A DNA stretch of 64,000 bases, taken from NCBI RefSeq assembly GCF_001507645.1, contig NZ_CP013909.1:1860001-1924000 (forward strand), read 5' to 3'. The notes under the pieces were generated by a model. It was not told the origin of the DNA. It searched no databases and was given only the letters and a program-made list of their open reading frames with translations. The DNA is from Hymenobacter sedentarius (GTDB taxonomy: Bacteria > Bacteroidota > Bacteroidia > Cytophagales > Hymenobacteraceae). Below are positions 6,604-14,151 of the stretch, one piece after another (position 1 is the stretch's first letter; every line of letters begins with the position of its first letter). Both the position numbers and the translations under genes were made by a program.

Positions 6604-8913
6604 TTATTTAGCGGCCAGCTTGAAGGAGGCTTCCTGTACGTCGCGCGAGTTGCCGCCGACGAATACTTTGAAGTCACCGGGCTCGGCCACAAACTTCAGG
6701 TCGTTGTTGTAAAACTTGAAGTCGTCGGGCGCCAGGCGGAAGGTGAGGGTTTTGCTCTCGCCTTTTTTCAGCATCACTTTCTGGAACCCCTTCAGCTCCT
6801 TCACGGGCCGGCTGATGGAGCCTACCAAGTCGCGGAGGTAAAGTTGAGCTACTTCCTCGCCGTCGTAGTTGCCGGTGTTCTGCACCGTCACTTTTACTTC
6901 CAGCGTCTCGGTAGGGGCGAGGGTGGTTTTGCTGAGCGTGGGCTTGCCGTAGCTGAAGGTGGTATAGCTCAGGCCGTAGCCGAAGGGGTAGAGCGGCTCG
7001 TTGCTCACGTCCAGGTACCGCGACTTGTACTTGTCGAGCTTCTCGCCGCCGAAGGGCCGGCCGGTGTTTTTGTGGTTGTAGTAGAGCGGCACCTGGCCCA
7101 CCACCTGCGGGAACGTAGCCGTGATTTTGCCGCTGGGGTTGTAGGCACCAAACAGCACGTCGGCAATGGCGTGGCCGGCCTGGGTGCCGGCAAACCACGT
7201 TTCGAGGATGGCGTCGGCGTTCTGGTTTTCCCAGGGCAGGGTCATCGGGCGGCCGTTCATGAGCACCAACACCAGCGGCTTGCCGGTTGCTTTCAGGGCC
7301 TTGAGCAGGGCCAGCTGCTGGCCGGGCAGGCCGATGTCGGCGCGACTGGCCGCTTCGCCGGTCATGCCCTGCGACTCGCCCACTACGGCCACTACCACGT
7401 CGGCGCCCTGGGCTACTTGCACCGCTTCGCGAATCATGTCGTCGGAGGAGCGTTTGTCGAGCTCCAACTCGCCGCCGTGGGCGTTGAGGCGCTCGAGCAT
7501 CTGGGCATCGTCGGCGATGTTGGCGCCCTTGGCGTAGGTGATTTTCAGACCGGGCGCGGCGGCGCGCAGGCCTTGCTCTACCGAGACGGCCTGCTTCCAG
7601 TCGCCGGCGCCGCTCCAGCTGCCGATGACGTCGCGCTGGCGGTTCGCCAGCGGGCCAATCAGAGCGATGCTGCCGGTCTTTTTCAGGGGCAGGGTATTGC
7701 GCTCGTTTTTGAGCAGCACCATGCTTTTGCGGGCAATGTCGCGGGCGGCGGCGATGAATTCGGGCTTCATCAGGGTGCTGGTGGCGCGCTGCGCGCTCAC
7801 GTTGCGGTACGGGTCCTGAAACAGGCCCAGTTTGTACTTCGCTTCCAGAATGCGGCGACAGGCGGCATCCAGCTGGGCCTTGCTCACGGCGCCGGATTTG
7901 ATGTTGTCGGCCACGTTTTTCAGGAAAATCTCGCCCACCATGTCCTGGTCGATGCCCGCGTTCAAGGCCAGCGCCGACACCTGGGCGGCGTTGCCCATGC
8001 CGTGCTCCATCATTTCATTGATGGCCGTGTAGTCCGTCACCACGAAGCCCTTGAAGCCCCACTGCTTGCGCAGCAAATCGGTCATGAGCCACTTGTTGCC
8101 GGTGGCGGGCGTGCCGTTCACGTCGTTGAAGGACGACATTACCGAGCCCACGCCGGCGTCGACGGCGGCTTTGTACGGCGGCAGGTACTCGTTGTACATG
8201 CGCTGCAGGCTCATGTCGGTGGTGTTGTAGTCGCGGCCGGCCTCGGCGGCGCCGTAGAGTGCGAAGTGCTTCAGGCAGGCCATCACGGTGTTGTCTTTGG
8301 TCAGGTCGTTGCCGGGGCCCTGGTAGCCGCGCACCATGGCGCGGGCAATGCGGGAGCCGAGGTAGGGGTCTTCGCCGGCGCCTTCGGCAATGCGGCCCCA
8401 GCGGGCGTCGCGGGCAATGTCGACCATGGGCGAAAACACCCAATCGAGGCCGTCGGCGGTAGATTCTTCGGCTGCGATGCGGGCGCTTTGCTCCACGGCA
8501 GCCATGTCCCAGCTAGCGGCCAGCCCCAGCGGAATCGGGAAAATGGTGCGGTGCCCGTGAATGACGTCGTAGCCAAACATGAGCGGAATATGGAGCCGCG
8601 ACTCCTTCAGCGCCATTTCCTGCAGTTTGCGGATGGCCACCGGCGTGAAGGTATTGAACACCCCGCCCACCAGCCCCTTGCGGATGTTGGCGTCCACGTC
8701 CTTGCTCACCACCGGCCCGGTCACATCAAAGCCCACGGACACCAAGTTGAGCTGTCCAATTTTTTCGTCCTGCGTCATTTTGCCCATCAGGCCGTCGATG
8801 AATTGCTTCATCTTTTGGTCAGCGGTTGGTGCGGCAGCGGGCTTCTTCTGGGCCTGGGCGGCGGGGCTGGCTAGTAGCGCCAGGGCGAGGGCAGCGAGGG
8901 GGATTCGTTTCAT
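6604..8913 (-). CDS. bglX: Glycoside hydrolase family 3 beta-glucosidase, periplasmic
   Basis: The 769-residue product begins with a signal peptide (MKRIPLAALALALLASPAAQAQ). It continues with the GH3 TIM-barrel domain (about 35-370), the GH3 C-terminal alpha/beta domain (about 395-640) and a fibronectin III-like domain (about 680-760), the usual BglX layout and length. The nucleophile is Asp294 in GFVVTDYTAIN, and the substrate-binding KHF motif is at about 215. The ATG at 8913 is chosen because an upstream in-frame extension precedes the signal peptide. It is the last enzyme gene of the locus. With the GH144 enzyme it should split short beta-glucan oligosaccharides, probably beta-1,2-linked, to glucose in the periplasm; the linkage is inferred from the neighbours. 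Confidence 0.93.
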   Translation of the reverse strand: MKRIPLAALALALLASPAAQAQKKPAAAPTADQKMKQFIDGLMGKMTQDEKIGQLNLVSVGFDVTGPVVSKDVDANIRKGLVGGVFNTFTPVAIRKLQEMALKESRLHIPLMFGYDVIHGHRTIFPIPLGLAASWDMAAVEQSARIAAEESTADGLDWVFSPMVDIARDARWGRIAEGAGEDPYLGSRIARAMVRGYQGPGNDLTKDNTVMACLKHFALYGAAEAGRDYNTTDMSLQRMYNEYLPPYKAAVDAGVGSVMSSFNDVNGTPATGNKWLMTDLLRKQWGFKGFVVTDYTAINEMMEHGMGNAAQVSALALNAGIDQDMVGEIFLKNVADNIKSGAVSKAQLDAACRRILEAKYKLGLFQDPYRNVSAQRATSTLMKPEFIAAARDIARKSMVLLKNERNTLPLKKTGSIALIGPLANRQRDVIGSWSGAGDWKQAVSVEQGLRAAAPGLKITYAKGANIADDAQMLERLNAHGGELELDKRSSDDMIREAVQVAQGADVVVAVVGESQGMTGEAASRADIGLPGQQLALLKALKATGKPLVLVLMNGRPMTLPWENQNADAILETWFAGTQAGHAIADVLFGAYNPSGKITATFPQVVGQVPLYYNHKNTGRPFGGEKLDKYKSRYLDVSNEPLYPFGYGLSYTTFSYGKPTLSKTTLAPTETLEVKVTVQNTGNYDGEEVAQLYLRDLVGSISRPVKELKGFQKVMLKKGESKTLTFRLAPDDFKFYNNDLKFVAEPGDFKVFVGGNSRDVQEASFKLAAK

Positions 8914-9077
8914 GCGGAGTGAAAGAAAGTGTTGATTTGAACGGCATAGAGACGCGACACTTCGCTTCTCTGTCGTTGCTGATGTTGTTAGTTGTGCGCG
9001 GTTATTATCGTTCAACGAGGAGACGCGAACCGCAGGTCGGCGTAGCCAAGTGTCGCGTCTCTGCATTGTTCGGCCTG

Positions 9078-10841
9078 CTACTTCGCCAGGGTTACCGGCG
9101 TGCGGGTCGAAACCCCGTTTTCGTTGATGGCTTCAATGGTGAAGTAATATGGCCGGTCTTTGTCCATGCCTTTGAAGTAGTAGTCGTTGGCGCCGTGCAC
9201 CATGATGCAGCTGTAGAGCTTGTCGGGGGCGAGGCCGGTGTAGATGTTATAGGCGTAGGCCTTGTCGTTGGGAGCCCACCTGAGCCAGGCGCTGCGCTTG
9301 TCTTTTTCCGTTCGCAGCACCACAAAGCCTTTCACGGGCGTGGGCTTGGCGCCGCTGCCTAGGCCGAAGACGCGCAGGCCACTGATGGCGAATTTGCCGG
9401 TGGGCATGTGCACGTTTTCCAGCTTTAGGAAGCGGGTTTTAATTGGCGCGGGCAGCTCAATATAGTCATGCGGCACATCGGTTTTGTTCCGGCTTTTGTC
9501 GACCAATACCTTCCACGTTTTGCCGTCCAGCGAGCTGTAGAGCTTGTATTGGTGATAGACGCCTTTTGATTTGCCCAGGAAGGTGGCGTCCTGGTCGGCG
9601 TAGTTTATCTGGATGGCGCGCACGGTGCTCACGCTGCCCAGGTCGGTCTGGATGTATTCGCCGGGGTTGGCCGTGGCGGCGCTCCAATAGGTTTTGATGC
9701 TTTCGTCGACGGCGTAGTTGGGCAGGTAGCTGCCGAGCGTGCTCGACACCCGCACCGGGCGCTGGTAGTTGAGTAGCATCCAGCCCGTAAACTGGGGCTG
9801 CAGGTGGTCGGCCGGGCCGTTGGGCAGGTAGTGTGGGTAGTCGCCGAAGGTGGTGTTGGTGTAGAGCGTGCCGTCGGCGTCGAAGCCGGCGGGCCACAGG
9901 CCCAGGCGCCGCTCAAAGTTGTTTTTCACGTTGATGACCGTTGTGGACACGTGCCACCAGTTGGCCCAGGCATCCTGAAAGGTATTGCCGTGGCCGGCGC
10001 CCCGCACAAAGCCGCCGGGCTTGTAGGCAAATGGATTGTGCGGCTGCGGTGTGAACGGCCCCAGCGGCTGGTCGGCCACCTGCACGCCATCGGCGTAGCC
10101 GCTGAATTCGGTGCCAGGTGCGCCGTATTGCAGGTAGTACCGCCCGTTGTGCTTGGTCATCCAGGCGCCTTCCATAAACGGGTCGAGGAAGGTATTGTCG
10201 AGGTATTCGCCGAAGCGCTGCCAGCCAAACTGCTTGTCATTCAGCCCAAACATGGCCTTGGGCTCGCCGATGGGCTGGAAGGTTTTGCGGCTAATTTGCT
10301 GGCCGTACAGCGGGAATTCGTTGCTGCTGCCCCAGTAGAGGTAGAGCTTGCCGTCGGTGTCGAGGAAAAAATCGGGGTCCCAGGCCCCAACCTGAAAGTT
10401 GTGCACTGCTTCCTTCCAGTCGTCGGATTTGGGGTTGGAGCTCATCCAGATGGGAAAGTTCTTCTCGTGCGTCGAGCCGTACACCAAAAGTGTATCGCCG
10501 AGCACGAACACGGCCGGGGCGCATAAGTCGTCATACACCTTGTGCTCAGGGCGCAGGAAGTGGCGGGGAATGAACTTCCAGTGGTTCAAATCGTGGCTCC
10601 ACCAGTAGCCCCACTGGTTGGTCGAGAACAGGTAGTAGTCGCCCTTGTAGCGCGTGATAACCGGGTCGGCGGTGGCGCGGTGCCGGCCGGCAGTGGCAAA
10701 TCCCGGAATAGGCGTGTAGCCGTAGTCCAGGTTGAGCGGGTTGCAGTAGGTGCGGCGGGTGGGCGCGGGGGTGTTGGGCTGCGCCTGAGTGGCGAAGCTG
10801 AGAAGCGTGAAGAGACTGAAGAAGCTGAGGATTCGGAGCAT
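9078..10841 (-). CDS. Secreted GH43-like five-bladed propeller enzyme with discoidin (F5/8C) domain
   Basis: This is a 587-residue protein with a signal peptide (MLRILSFFSLFTLLSFATQAQ). Residues of about 30-340 form a GH43/clan F-like propeller with all three acidic positions visible: Asp59 in ATADPVI, Asp155 in WDPDFFLD and Glu224 in DPFMEGAWM. An F5/8 type C (discoidin-like) carbohydrate-binding domain follows (about 350-490, with YAVDESIKTYWSA and YIQTDLGSVSTVRAI), then an Fn3-like domain (about 500-587). The ATG at 10841 is used because it starts the signal peptide. It sits between the GH144 and GH3 genes on the same strand. GH43 enzymes usually act on arabinose- or xylose-containing glycans, so its role in a presumed beta-glucan locus is unclear. 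Confidence 0.85.
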   Translation of the reverse strand: MLRILSFFSLFTLLSFATQAQPNTPAPTRRTYCNPLNLDYGYTPIPGFATAGRHRATADPVITRYKGDYYLFSTNQWGYWWSHDLNHWKFIPRHFLRPEHKVYDDLCAPAVFVLGDTLLVYGSTHEKNFPIWMSSNPKSDDWKEAVHNFQVGAWDPDFFLDTDGKLYLYWGSSNEFPLYGQQISRKTFQPIGEPKAMFGLNDKQFGWQRFGEYLDNTFLDPFMEGAWMTKHNGRYYLQYGAPGTEFSGYADGVQVADQPLGPFTPQPHNPFAYKPGGFVRGAGHGNTFQDAWANWWHVSTTVINVKNNFERRLGLWPAGFDADGTLYTNTTFGDYPHYLPNGPADHLQPQFTGWMLLNYQRPVRVSSTLGSYLPNYAVDESIKTYWSAATANPGEYIQTDLGSVSTVRAIQINYADQDATFLGKSKGVYHQYKLYSSLDGKTWKVLVDKSRNKTDVPHDYIELPAPIKTRFLKLENVHMPTGKFAISGLRVFGLGSGAKPTPVKGFVVLRTEKDKRSAWLRWAPNDKAYAYNIYTGLAPDKLYSCIMVHGANDYYFKGMDKDRPYYFTIEAINENGVSTRTPVTLAK

Positions 10842-10867
10842 GTAAGGAAATTCGTCTATCATCCTCA

Positions 10868-10973
10868 TCTGTCATCCTGAGCGCAGCGAAGGAACTTATC
10901 ACAACCGCGCCGGCTGAATTACTGCAAGTTGTTCAGCGGCGATAGGTTCCTTCGCTGCGCTCAGGATGACAGA
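10868..10973. repeat. Long palindromic repeat (copy 3)
   Basis: A perfect 28-bp inverted repeat (10868-10895 against 10946-10973) carries the words CATCCTGAGCGCAGCGAAGG and their complement around a 50-nt loop. It belongs to the palindrome family of this window and lies between the GH43-like and GH144 genes, where it may end or attenuate transcription. Confidence 0.85.
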
Positions 10974-11007
10974 CGTTATTTGGTGTTTATTCTGGCGTTA
11001 TCGGGGT

Positions 11008-12369
11008 TTACTTCTTAAGCATCGGGCTCTCAAACCCCAGCTTGGTCAGCCCGCGCTGTACGTCGGGTGAGCTCATAAAGAGCTTCCACAGCAGGCCCGA
11101 GCGGTAGTTCTCAATCATGCCCACGATGGGGCCCTGGTCGATGGCCAGGTAGGATTTGGCGTGCCAGTTGTGCTGTTCGCTGAAACCGTCCACGAAGCCA
11201 TATTCACCCCAGATATTGTCGCCCAGGTCGTTATAAAAGTGCTTCAGCGCGCGCATGGAATGCTCGGGCGTGTAGGGGAAAGCCGAAAGCGCGGCCGTGG
11301 GCGAAATCACGCCCAGGTCTTCCTTGGGATTGTGGGCGGCGTAGCCTTGGTAGCTATCGGAGGCAGTGAGGCCCCAGGTGTTGGGGCCGTAGCCCTTGTA
11401 CTTCTTGGGATTGTCGACGCAGTAGGCGTAGTTGATGAGCGTGTGGTTCTGGTTTTGCTGCCAGTAGTCGGCGTACTGGTCCTTGAGGCCGTGGGGGTTC
11501 AGGCCCAGGAAAGAGTAGTGCGTGAAGAACAGTGGCCCGCCCATGTCCGGCCCTAGCGGTAGCTTGATGCCGTAGTATTCCTTGCCATTCTTAAACTCCG
11601 GCCCGGTAGCCCAACCCTGGTCGTAAACGGGCTTGTCGATGGCGTATTTGGGCGAGGATGCGGCCAGCACGTAGGTAATGAGGCACTCGTTCCAGCCGTG
11701 AATCTGGTGGTTCATGCTCCAGCCGTTGTTGGGGCTCCAGTGCCAGTAGAGCACGTTTTGGCCGCCCTGGGTGTGCCAGTTCCACTCCACGTTTTCCCAC
11801 ATCCAGAGAATGTGGTTGCGCAGGTCGCGCTCCACCGGTGTTTCGGCGGTGAAGTACTGGCGGGCGCAAATCAGGCCTTCCATCAGAAAGGACGTTTCCA
11901 CGATGTCGCCGCCGTCGTCCTTGGCCCCGAACTTGATGACCTTGCCGGTGGCGCCGTTCATCCAGTGCGGAAAGACTCCATGAAAGGCGTCGGCCTTTTC
12001 CAGGAAGCGCACCATTTTGTAGATGCGCGTGGCGGCTTGCTCCCGTGTTATCCACTTGCGGTCGGCCGCTACAACGATGGCCATGATTCCGAAGCCGGTG
12101 CCGCCGGTGGTCACTACCTCGTTGCCGTAATCGTAGGCCACGTTGCTGCGCTCGCGGGCCATGCCCGATACCGGGTGCCCGAAATCCCAGAAATACCGAA
12201 ACGTCTGCTTCTGCACCAGGTCCAGCAGCTGGTCGTCGGTGAGGTTGCGCGGGCGCTGGCGCGGGACAAACTTGGCCGTGGGCGCGTCTTTTTTCGGTGC
12301 GGGCTTCGGCTGGGCTTGCAGGAAGCCGGGCAGCAGAAGCAGCAGATACAGGAGGAGTTTTGTGTTCAT
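11008..12369 (-). CDS. GH144-type endo-beta-1,2-glucanase (glucoamylase-like family)
   Basis: The 453-residue protein has a signal peptide (MNTKLLLYLLLLLPGFLQAQ) and a single (alpha/alpha)6-barrel domain of the PF10091 glucoamylase-like family. Visible motifs are DLVQKQTFRYFWDFGHP, VVTTGGTGFGIMAIVVA, DGGDIVETSFLMEGL and GLTASDSYQGYAAHNP. In this family the Chitinophaga pinensis enzyme founded GH144 and cleaves beta-1,2-glucan, so that activity is the best guess. Length matches the family. It follows SusD on the same strand and precedes the GH43-like and GH3 genes. The linkage specificity is inferred from family knowledge; a close relative acting on another beta-glucan is possible. Confidence 0.85.
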   Translation of the reverse strand: MNTKLLLYLLLLLPGFLQAQPKPAPKKDAPTAKFVPRQRPRNLTDDQLLDLVQKQTFRYFWDFGHPVSGMARERSNVAYDYGNEVVTTGGTGFGIMAIVVAADRKWITREQAATRIYKMVRFLEKADAFHGVFPHWMNGATGKVIKFGAKDDGGDIVETSFLMEGLICARQYFTAETPVERDLRNHILWMWENVEWNWHTQGGQNVLYWHWSPNNGWSMNHQIHGWNECLITYVLAASSPKYAIDKPVYDQGWATGPEFKNGKEYYGIKLPLGPDMGGPLFFTHYSFLGLNPHGLKDQYADYWQQNQNHTLINYAYCVDNPKKYKGYGPNTWGLTASDSYQGYAAHNPKEDLGVISPTAALSAFPYTPEHSMRALKHFYNDLGDNIWGEYGFVDGFSEQHNWHAKSYLAIDQGPIVGMIENYRSGLLWKLFMSSPDVQRGLTKLGFESPMLKK

Positions 12370-12397
12370 AGGTCAATATTCAAATGCAATGAAATTG

Positions 12398-12561
12398 AAC
12401 GCCATGCTGAGCTTGCCGAGGCATCCGCCGCGCCACCTGTCATGCTGAGGCACGAAGCATCTTATCACGTTCGAACCAGTCGTTCCTTGGTGATAAGATG
12501 CTTCGTGCCTCAGCATGACAAGCGTGAGGTAGAGATGCTTCGGCAAGCTCAGCATGACGTT
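12398..12561. repeat. Nested pair of palindromic repeats (copy 4)
   Basis: An outer imperfect inverted repeat (12398-12425 against 12534-12561) contains a complete inner palindrome with perfect 31-bp arms (12438-12468 against 12490-12520). Both have the family words CATGCTGAG and GAAGCATCT, but they are different subtypes. The arrangement looks like one element inserted in the loop of another. It lies between the susD-like and GH144 genes and may lower expression of the enzymes relative to SusC/SusD. Confidence 0.85.
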
Positions 12562-12588
12562 CTTCTCATCTTAGCAAAGCTGCAAACG

Positions 12589-14142
12589 CTAGTACCCCGG
12601 GTTCTGCGTGAGCTGGCCGCCGCTCAGGTCAATCTGGGGCTGGGGAATGGGGAAAATCTCATTCTTGCCTTTCACAAACGTCTTGCCCTGGGCGGCGAAG
12701 AGTGGCACAATGCGGCCGGGCTGCACGCTTTCCTGGCGCACGAGGTCGAAGAACCGGTCGTGCTCCAGGGCCAGCTCAACCCGGCGTTCCTGCCAGATGT
12801 TGGCCAGGGTGGCGGCTTTGGGGCCGAGGCCGGCACGGGCGCGCACGGCGGTGAGGCCGGTGGTGGCTGCGGCGGTGTTGCCTATCTGCACGGCGGCTTC
12901 GGCGTTGATGAGCAGGATTTCGGCGTAGCGCAGCACCCGGATGTTCTTGGGCAGGAAGTCGCTGTTGCCGCAGTTGGGCTCCTTGGTGCGGCTGTGGTAG
13001 GCCTTGTAGCTGTAGCGGAAGTTCTCCACCGAGTCCTTGCTCGGGATGCGGAAGCCGTCCCAGAGCACCGTGCCGGTAGAGCGCTGGCCGGCCGGGGCGG
13101 TGGGCTGAATGAAGATGATGCTGCCGGCGCGGCGCACGTCGCCGGGCTCGTAGGCATCGGCCAGCTGCTGGGTCGGGTTATTGAATCCGAAGCCCAAGTC
13201 AGCCCAACCGCCTTTGCCACCCGAGCGCGGGCCCTGGCTCACGCTGTACAGCTCCACCGCCGAGTTGTTGCAGGCCGAATTGATGCCGGCTTGCACCTCA
13301 AAAATGGATTCGGAGCTGTTGGCGCCCACTGTACGCCAAATGTCGGCATACGTGGGGTAGAGGGCATAGGCGCCCGACTTGCCCGTGATGATTTCGTTGG
13401 TCAGGTCGTAAGCTTTCTGGTAGTTTTTCTGGTAGAGGTACACCTTGGCCAGCATGCCCTGGGCCGCGGCTTTGGTGGCCCGGCCGGTTTCGGTGGCGCC
13501 TTTGAGGGGCAGGTTGGCCGCCGCAAACTCCAGGTCGCTGATGATGAGGGCGTAGATGTCGGCCGCCGTGGCCCGCTTCTGCAGGTCCGGGTTGTTGATT
13601 TCGGACGTGGCCGGTACTTTATCCAGCTTGGGCACGCCGCCAAACAGGCGCACCAGGTTGAAGTAGAAGTAGCCGCGCAGGAAGCGCACCTCGCCGAGCA
13701 GCCGGTTCTTCACCACATCGGCGGCGGGGCTGAGCGGGATTTTGTCGAGGGCCTGGTTGGCGCGCGAAATGCCCTGGTAGTAGCCGTTCCAGGCGTTGTT
13801 GATGGTGCCGTTGGACGACGTTACGGTGAAGTTGTCAATCGTGAGGGCGTCGTTATAATCGCTCGGTGTGCTGCCTTTGTCGGCGTCGTCGGAGGCAATG
13901 TCGGTGAGGATGACGAACTGCAGGCCGTGAATGTCGGGGCCGAAGCCACCCAGGTACATGGCGTTGTACACGCCGTCTACCAGCTTTTGGGCGGCGCCGG
14001 GGTCCGTGCGGATGGCGTCTTCGCTTAGCTGGCCTTGCGGGGCCACGTCGAGAAAGTCTTTGCAACCGCTGACGAGGGCCAGCGACAAGGCCAGTGCGGC
14101 CGTGCCGGCACGGCGGGTAAAGGCGTAAGAAAAGGTTTTCAT
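12589..14142 (-). CDS. SusD/RagB-family glycan-binding lipoprotein
   Basis: The 517-residue outer-membrane lipoprotein carries a lipobox LVSGC with the lipidated Cys at 27, followed by the typical start CKDFLDVAPQGQLSEDA. An N-terminal SusD-like helical region with TPR repeats is seen (LLGEVRFLRGYFYFNLVRLF; AAQGMLAKVYLYQKNYQKAY). The C-terminal SusD/RagB domain includes NIRVLRYAEILLINAEA and ERRVELALEHDRFFDLVR. It binds oligosaccharide at the cell surface and forms a lid on the SusC pore. It begins 9 bases after the susC-like stop, so the two are cotranscribed. A long palindromic repeat separates it from the enzyme genes. Confidence 0.97.
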   Translation of the reverse strand: MKTFSYAFTRRAGTAALALSLALVSGCKDFLDVAPQGQLSEDAIRTDPGAAQKLVDGVYNAMYLGGFGPDIHGLQFVILTDIASDDADKGSTPSDYNDALTIDNFTVTSSNGTINNAWNGYYQGISRANQALDKIPLSPAADVVKNRLLGEVRFLRGYFYFNLVRLFGGVPKLDKVPATSEINNPDLQKRATAADIYALIISDLEFAAANLPLKGATETGRATKAAAQGMLAKVYLYQKNYQKAYDLTNEIITGKSGAYALYPTYADIWRTVGANSSESIFEVQAGINSACNNSAVELYSVSQGPRSGGKGGWADLGFGFNNPTQQLADAYEPGDVRRAGSIIFIQPTAPAGQRSTGTVLWDGFRIPSKDSVENFRYSYKAYHSRTKEPNCGNSDFLPKNIRVLRYAEILLINAEAAVQIGNTAAATTGLTAVRARAGLGPKAATLANIWQERRVELALEHDRFFDLVRQESVQPGRIVPLFAAQGKTFVKGKNEIFPIPQPQIDLSGGQLTQNPGY

Positions 14143-14151
14143 CGGCTTACG

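Noticed and set aside
6553..8874. A 773-codon open frame on the plus strand across the GH3 gene
   Set aside because: It is the antisense shadow of a high-GC gene; its composition is rich in Val, Gly, His and Ala, with no family pattern, while the minus strand encodes a complete GH3 enzyme.
12398..12561. CRISPR-like array
   Set aside because: The repeats are palindromes in nested pairs, not regularly spaced direct repeats with unique spacers, and no cas gene is present.
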